64,000 bases of DNA, from contig MU385739.1 in the NCBI GenBank assembly GCA_022497155.1, positions 248,001-312,000 of the forward strand. Direction: 5' to 3'. This DNA comes from Whalleya microplaca. Lineage: Eukaryota > Ascomycota > Sordariomycetes > Xylariales > Xylariaceae. The notes under the pieces are model-generated. The model was not told the origin of the DNA, ran no database searches, and saw only the letters and a program-made list of their open reading frames with translations. Positions 57,564 to 64,000 of this stretch are shown in pieces. Positions within the stretch are counted from its first letter, which is position 1, and the number at the start of each line of letters is the position of its first letter. The position numbers and the translations under genes were made by a program.

Positions 57564-60500
57564 GCGGCACAGGCACAGGCATAGGGTGGGTCAGAAAATC
57601 CATACTGGGAATAACCAATGCGGGTTGGTTTCCTATCTTCTTTTCTTCCTCGGGATGCTGTGACCCAGCTCCAAGACGACGAGGGCGGAATTACTGTTGA
57701 TTGAGACCATGTTCAGCGCAGGGCGGCCCTACTGTCCTTACTACAATGTACCTACACACTGTAGATGTCTATATGAGAGCAAAAGTCATTCATTCACAAG
57801 AAAAGGTCTAGACGGAAATTTCCGTGAACTCTTACCACTTACCCCTGAAAATTAGTGAATGCCCCTGAGAAGCTCATGTTCGTTCTTCTCGTTCCGGCCC
57901 CATAACGAAAACCCTGAGCCCATCGCTTCGTAAACTGAGGGCACGAATCTCCTCAATCACCCAATTGCGAAACCACATCCGAATTGACAATCTCGACTCG
58001 CCACGTCGCCTGCTGCGGGGAGAGGCGGCTAGAATAAGTCTCTCTCCCTTTTCGATATTCCGGACTAAGAAGTTCCCAGGCAATCAGAGACGAAGACACA
58101 TGCTATACTACGCGAGCTATCATATTTCACCCTCCTACCTTCTCTCATATATATGCCTTAGGCCGTCGTAGTCGCCATACCTTCTCCTAGCATGCATGAT
58201 GCAGATATTTATGTACATCATCGTTGCATATACTCGTATACAGAACTCGACAGGCATCTCTCGTGTCCTTATTCTGTCCCCCTCCCTTCATGGATTGATG
58301 GGACGTCCAGGCCTGTCGTCAACGTTCGTGCGTCTGTTACACAGCATGAGGGCCAGTCCTCCTGCGGCCCTTCAGTTACCCGGTTTGCGGAACCAGGTTC
58401 CCCAGCGCCCTCCGTGCTACCTTACGTCAACGCCTGATTCCCCGGATACCCCCCTCTGAGCCCCCACGGAATGCAATGGCACCCCACGTATAATATATAT
58501 TACGTGTATGGTCGGTGGTAAATATGTGTGGTGTGTGTGGGTGGGTGTGAGTGTGTGTGTGTGGTCTTTTTCTTTTGTCCTTTTGTGCTACGCAGTTCAA
58601 GTATCGATCAACCGTGACGTTTGTCCACCGTCGGATGCCTGCATATCTGTCATATGCAAGCCGCCCCCTTCGCCGACTTTCGACACCCGGCTGCGTGCGT
58701 GATCAGCCTGCTAGCCGGACGCCGCCGGCGGCCCTGCCGGTGGCCCCGAGCCGTAATTCATGTCTTCTCTCTGCTGAGGGCTGACTGTTTAAGGTGACCA
58801 GAGCGACCGCCGCGGCTGCCATACATGTGCATATTTCCCTTTCGGGCTCAAGGTCGAGCGCTTTGCCTGTGGAGGGCGGGAACAGGTGGGGTCTCCGCAG
58901 TGGGTTCTGGTGGCTCTGTTTTAGTAATCTAACACACACATATATACACATGGAAGTATGTGGTGATCATGCTGTGTCCATATACGCAGTACACTCTCAC
59001 GTCGGCTAGCTGCTGGCCTGGACCATACTCCTCGGCGATTCTGTCCACCTTGGCCAACCCCACACGCGATTATTGGGCATGCTCTATTCTCGTCGGTGAG
59101 AGGATAGTACTGCAGATGGGGGGACAGTGAGATGGGATGGGAGTGTGTTCGTCTGCAGGCCCCGCCGGCATGACCTGCGCTTGATCGCCAAACCGGATAT
59201 ATTTGCTATGCTCCTGCCCGACGGCCCCTGCGTCTAGGACATCGGTGTTGAAATCGTGCGCCCGGTCTTTGGCGGAGATGTTAATACAGACCACGCACCT
59301 GGTACCTGGTACTGGCGATGACACGACGTCTAAGCGGTTCCTTGTGGCAAACGTCAAATGCGTGGACCCGATGCGAAGGGACCGAGATGAGGATATGCAA
59401 AGGATACACAAAAATCATTTACACCTTGATGATTCAACTATTTTCTCTTGAGCCGCTGGTCAAAACCTCGTCAGTTCTCAGGCTGCGGCAGCACGATTTG
59501 CCTGCCGTCTTTGGTAGTGTGCCATAGATCATGCAGCAAGCGTAGGCCCTTCTATCACCTAAAATAGGTTAACCACGTGGCGAGCTAAGCTGGAAGCTCC
59601 CGAGCGCACCTGTGGCTCGACTCACGTACCCCTTTTTCGACCGGTCTAAAGAGCGATGGGGGTCACGAAGGCACTGACCTTAAAAGGAGAAAAATGACAG
59701 CTCACAACCTCTTAATGCAGAGAGCCCTATGAATAGCCTCGACCACGAATCAAGTCACTGATATCTACTTTCAGCTAATGGTTCTTTTCTTCTAGATCGC
59801 TGCAGCTACCAACCCAGCCTCCCGCAGTGGGGGGAGGGCCAAGGAACAAACATCGAACGAGCAAGTCCTCGGTCTGGACGAATTTCCTGATATCAAATTT
59901 TGTACATTTTCGTCCTCACACAGGATGATTGATGTATACTTACAGAAAATTACATCAACAGAAGTTTGCCATGGACTGTCGTGGAATGAAAAGTCAGTCA
60001 CTTGCTATCCGTCAATTTCGGTAATGCATCATGCAATTGATTTCGGCCAGCTTGACCGAGAATCTTGGCATGTCATGGATATCAAGAAAATGAATCATAT
60101 TCGAGTAGCCCATCCTCTCATAACCCTGTTATTACCAAGGATCCTTCCCGTGACCTCCATTATAACTCAAGCTATAGAGAGGGGAGCTTTCAATATATCA
60201 GTCAAACGGACTCTAGTGGAAATCGGTAGATGGCAAAGCTCTCTATCTATTCATACTTGGGCACTATTATATCTCTGGTGGCATGCATTTTTGCCGGTTT
60301 CACCTTTACTCCTATGAATCCAAGGCTGCGTGGTTGGTGGATGGAATCGGCAACGGGAAAGGCACCAAGAAACTTAGAACAAATCACTACGATGCTTATG
60401 AGGTTGATATAGACTTTATTACAGGGGTATCGTGGCGATATCATGCATATCTCAGTGAAGTTATATATGTAGTCAGCAAGCCTAGCCTTGATGCCCGGAT

Positions 60501-60833
60501 AATCTCATGCAAGGCCAGAATCATAAATTACCCGACATGAATACTGCAACCCCATCTACAGAAGCAGCATTTAATATCGGCAGCGGGGCATCTCATAATT
60601 GTCCAGCAAATGGCAATGTGTGCCATCTCTTCATTGATGTCACATCAGCCAGGATCCCGGACCGCGACACCAAGCTCAGGGACGACTGGTGACGAGGGTC
60701 GGGAACGTCTCAACATCATGCATCAACGGAGCGCCACTTCAGTCTGTACACCTACCACTCTCATATTGTGATTCTAAGCTATTCTAGGAACATCAAGCTA
60801 TATACGCCTTAACATCAAAGGCCTGCCTGAACA
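57564..60833. other. Intergenic, no supported gene
   Basis: About 3.3 kb. It holds the 3' flank of the RRM gene and then mixed-composition DNA with GT/GTGTG tracts near 58520-58565. The longest frame (59925-60317, plus, 130 codons) looks random, without motifs or splice context. The final 150 bp is the likely promoter of the secreted-protein gene. Confidence 0.5.
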
Positions 60834-61551
60834 ATGAGAGCCTCGCTCTCCCACCTGGCTCTCCTCCCCCTAACATCCTCCTCCCACCTCCTCTCCCCAG
60901 ACTCCGCCCCAGCAGCAGCAGCAGTACCCACCAACCTCAACCTCGACCTCGCCCCCCTCGCCGTGTCCGGGAACACGGACTGTGCGGCAGCCTCAGCCTC
61001 GGGGGCGGCCTCGTTCGCGTTGAGCTTCATCAGCTACGGGAACTACACGGCGCTGCCGGGGTCGGTGGACACGCTGCCGCAGCTGATCTCGATCTCGTTC
61101 GCGGTGACCAACGACGCGAACGGGGTGTCGACGGCGTGCGCGTTCCCGCTGGGCGGGCTCGCGGGCGACGGCACGTGGGCCGACTCCGGCCCCGCGTGGC
61201 AGCCGTGCGCCGACCGCAAGGACTCCGATGGCACGCACCGGTTTGCCATACTCACGGGCGCCGAGTTCGGGCTCGTCGATCGCTATGTTGCTGTCAATCA
61301 GACTTGGTTCTGTCATGATGATGATGATGATGGAAGACTGTAAGTAATTTATATGATGGGGGGAAGGGGATGTTGTGGAAAGGGGGAGGAGTTATATGAT
61401 AACTGTGTATGCTGATTACGATTATAGGGTTGCGTATACAGGCGTCGCGAGCAGTACTCTGACGATGTCGTGTACCGAGAGCGAGGTGTCTGATTACCAT
61501 CTCCAGAATTGTACATCTGTGGATGTGAGACTTCCGGTTACGCTGTTGTAG
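60834..61551 (+). CDS. Small secreted-type protein, 209 aa
   Basis: Two exons, 60834-61339 and 61428-61551, join across an 88-bp intron (GTAAGT donor, TATAG acceptor) into 209 codons. The N-terminus has a signal-peptide-like hydrophobic start (MRASLSHLALLPLTSSS). The mature region is G+C-rich, with cysteines (GNTDCAA, VSTACAF, WQPCAD, TWFCHD, TMSCTE, LQNCTS) and potential N-glycosylation sites (NYT, NQT, NCT), all consistent with an exported, disulfide-bonded protein. A short Asp run (DDDDD) sits at the intron. I do not recognise the family; small secreted proteins of this kind include effectors and cell-wall proteins, but nothing here decides that. Its codon usage is much more G+C-biased than the neighbours. 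Confidence 0.7.
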
Positions 61552-62375
61552 GACTTGGAATATTATGAATACCTGTGTATAGCAAGGGAGCTTGTCCCTG
61601 AAGTTGGCGGTGGTCGTTCTCAAAGTATTATGTTGGTAGAATGAGCTATTGAAGCAGATTATATTCTCATTCAAGTAGGAGATCCAGGAAGAAACACCGG
61701 TCTCAACTTATGTATGAACTTCATCATATAATAGGGCCTGGATGTTGACTTTAGGTACGCTACATTGTTACCAGTGTTGCTATTTAGAGACGACTTTTCA
61801 TAGGTTGGTTTCGACCATACAAATTTTGATGATATCTGTAGATACTTGATAGTATATAGTAATCTATTCATTTAATTACTGTAGGATTATAGGATTGGGA
61901 ATACAAAACATAAACTTCAAATCACAGGAATCAGCGTACAGTTGATACTTAAGAAGCTCGAATTATTATGATGATTATTAAAGCTACGCAACCCGAGACG
62001 AATGTGGATGGCGAATCTGCCGTGAAGTTCAGATTTGCATCCTCCAATACAACGCAGTCTGGTAAAGCTAGGCTTCAGAGTACCGATGCCTATCAAGGTC
62101 CCAGCCAGCTCGCAACCTCCCAGCACACCAGTTACCCTTTGTTTAGGGAATTTAGGCAAATTCCCGGTCTAAACTCAGATTCATGGATGCAGTGCGTCCA
62201 TAAAAGTATTAGATATCCGCATTCGCCCATTTAGCAAGCCTCCATTCCCAGTCAAATCCATGGTTAATTGAGTTGATGTCCTCAAAACAACAACAACTCA
62301 ACGTTCACTTGTGAAACTTGAGCAATATATCAGCAAATCGAGTAGGTTTCCTTGCCCCTTGGTGTTGATTCAGTC
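61552..62375. other. Intergenic between convergent genes
   Basis: About 820 bp between the secreted-protein gene and the 3' end of the GTPase gene. A+T-rich; the frame at 61968-62234 shows no features. Confidence 0.5.
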
Positions 62376-64000
62376 TTAATCAATAGGGACATCGCGGAAG
62401 CGGTCGTCCACTTCCTCGAGCAGCTTGAATACTTCGTCGCGCGTCTTCTCCGATGTGAAAGTGTCGTCTTGTCCAGTGATGACGTTGGAGTAGTCCAAAT
62501 TCATTCCGTCAAGTATATTCGCAACCGTAGCTTCCAGCCTAGCATGTAGAGTCTCGCACATATTGGCGAGCTTTGCCTTCACAGGCTCTGTCGCAGCAGT
62601 AAACATCACCGTTCCGTTCTGCACGAGATCTCCAAGCATACGATCCTGCATGCGAGCAAAACATCCCTTGCCTTCTCGATAGTTAGTTCAATGAGCACAA
62701 GATCCTAGACGAACTAGAAGACTTACCTGTTTCTTCAACACATGCGAGGTAAGTTTCTGTCATGTGTAGCGTAATCATTGGGGTAAAGTCCCGGTGTGCC
62801 TCGCGCCTCAAAGCTGTAACCTCTCTGCTGAACGATGTCACAGCTCGTTTTATGCCATTCGTACGAGTTCTTAGTTGTGTTTGTAAGATCATCTGATCCG
62901 TAAATGTTGATGTCTTCTGTATTCGGGCTTTGATGATTCCATGGAAATCCTGGATTAGCTTTCCCACCACTTCTGTGAATCTATCCATAACTTTCGGTAT
63001 CTTCTGTTCAAATGTGTCTTCCCATGTATTTGCAAGACTCTGTTTAAGTGGATTGACTAGCTCTAGAATAAAGTTAGTAGTTTGCTATTTATATAAATTT
63101 TCTTCTATTGAGAAGAGAATCTGCAATCGACAATGAATATATCACTCAACACAGACAATTCTTACCTTCATTAAAGTTTTTAGGGCCAAACTTTCCTGAA
63201 AATACTCCACTGCATCTTGTTAGCAATTGTGAATAGGGATGAGTGGAATTTGACATACCTGCGCCGACAAGTAGCCTTGTAGGAGACAAAGGGCAGACCT
63301 CCATCGCCCTTTTTTTTCTGTGGCCATTTGTTGGCTATATTTATTGCTTCCTCACTCGCTATCATAACTGACGATTCAAATCGGCCGAAAAGCTGTTTCG
63401 CAATAATTTGCTCGTACTCGTGAACGAGAGTCTCTAGCACGCCTCTTATATCCTACCATGTATCAATTAGCAATGCCATAAAACAAAAGGGTATCATGTG
63501 TACATTTCCTAAGTCCATAAGCGCCACCTTAATCTGGTCCTTTTTTCCCTGCTTCTCTGCGTCGGAGAGCTGAACCTGGTTTTCGTACGAAGAAGACCAA
63601 ATATACAAAGAATTCAAGATTTGAAGAAGGCCATTGAGGAATGTCTTGCCACTGTGTAGGCGTCCTTCTCTGGTTAGGTCCTTTGCATGGGCTTGCAACT
63701 GAGGGATTTCAGTTGCCTTAGAATCCAAGAAGCCTTTATATGCGTGCTCATCCTTTTCCAGTCGACCACAGAGGTCTTGGTAGGCCCGACTGCTGACACA
63801 GAAGACCGGCAACGATTGCGCGACCTTCTTGTAATCCCGGATATCACGTTCCGGGTCAAAATTGTCTGGATTTTCGCGCTGGGAGTTCTCATGGTCAAGC
63901 CTATAGAAATTAGCATAACAGAGACAAACATGCACATATGAGAGCTAGCCTTACTCTTTCACGCCGAGGGCAAAGTCCTTGCGCATTGCACGACGGGCGT
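62376..64000 (-). CDS. SLIP-GC-like dynamin-family GTPase, C-terminal part (runs off window)
   Basis: Minus-strand exons at 64000(+)-63955, 63900-63504, 63452-63259, 63209-63166, 63062-62727 and 62671-62376 join in frame with introns of 49-103 bp. The encoded C-terminal about 435 residues match the helical stalk region of the large fungal proteins usually annotated as nuclear GTPase SLIP-GC-like: LPVFCVSSRAYQDL, YKATCRRSGVFSGKFGPKNF across two junctions, ELVNPLKQSLANTWEDTF, KVMDRFTEVVGKLIQDFH, and TEPVKAKLANMCETLHARLE. The GTP-binding domain (P-loop and switches) should lie beyond base 64000 and is not seen, so activity cannot be judged. The family is dynamin-like; vertebrate SLIP-GC is a germinal-centre nuclear GTPase, but the fungal function is not established to my knowledge. 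No internal stop was found. Confidence 0.8.

Noticed and set aside
59925..60317. 130-codon plus-strand frame
   Set aside because: Translation looks random; no family pattern, signal peptide or neighbouring exon fits.
1..64000. tRNA, rRNA and CRISPR arrays
   Set aside because: I scanned for B-box-like GGTTCGAATCC patterns and for regularly spaced repeats on both strands; the few TTCGAA hits lie in coding or low-complexity DNA and lack a cloverleaf partner.

Overview
This window is nuclear DNA from a filamentous ascomycete fungus, probably a Sordariomycete such as a member of the Hypocreales; the class is an inference. The signs are genes split by many short introns (about 48-150 bp, mostly GTAAGT/GTGAGT-like donors), pyrimidine-rich 5' leaders, families typical of filamentous fungi, abundant short AGGT/CCTA-type low-complexity repeats, and damage of the kind left by repeat-induced point mutation (RIP). 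I found no tRNA, rRNA, CRISPR array or bacterial-type operon. All gene models come from reading frames and splice signals by eye; no database search was run.

Layout. 1-12.9 kb is mostly non-coding or unresolved, with one convincing unknown gene (4660-5691). 12.9-19.4 kb is an accessory island of modules used by fungal NLR/STAND-type proteins: a decayed patatin-ankyrin gene (12961-15309, minus) with no catalytic serine and RIP-like stops, an intact patatin-like phospholipase facing away from it (16076-17397, plus), a small Glu-rich protein (18354-18848), and a chimeric fragment joining a nucleoside-phosphorylase-like N-terminus to a piece of MFS transporter (18933-19390, minus). 19.6-27.6 kb is metabolic: a six-exon long-chain fatty alcohol oxidase, a cysteine-rich single-pass membrane protein and a five-exon cytochrome P450. 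27.6-37.6 kb is gene-poor and holds a 1165-bp inverted-repeat transposon whose interior is almost pure A+T.

37.6-45.3 kb carries a Gig30-like fatty acid elongase, an unknown three-exon gene and a FYVE zinc-finger protein. 45.3-49.8 kb is gene-poor and contains a 742-bp MITE. 49.8-57.6 kb is a conserved block: the cnxABC/MOCS1 molybdenum-cofactor gene (MoaA and MoaC), divergently arranged with a WRAP73/Wdr8-type WD40 gene, then a two-RRM RNA-binding protein. 60.8-64 kb holds a small secreted-type protein and the 3' part of a large SLIP-GC-like dynamin-family GTPase that runs off the right edge.

Mobile DNA includes two solo LTRs of the same family (22727-22850 and 39684-39792), each with TGTCA/TGACA ends and a perfect 5-bp target duplication, plus the two inverted-repeat DNA elements. 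The most notable points are the NLR-module island without a nucleotide-binding domain, the dead patatin-ankyrin gene, the chimeric phosphorylase/MFS fragment, and a MOCS1 arrangement in which splicing would remove the C-terminal Gly-Gly of the MoaA half to make a MoaA-MoaC fusion, as in animals.
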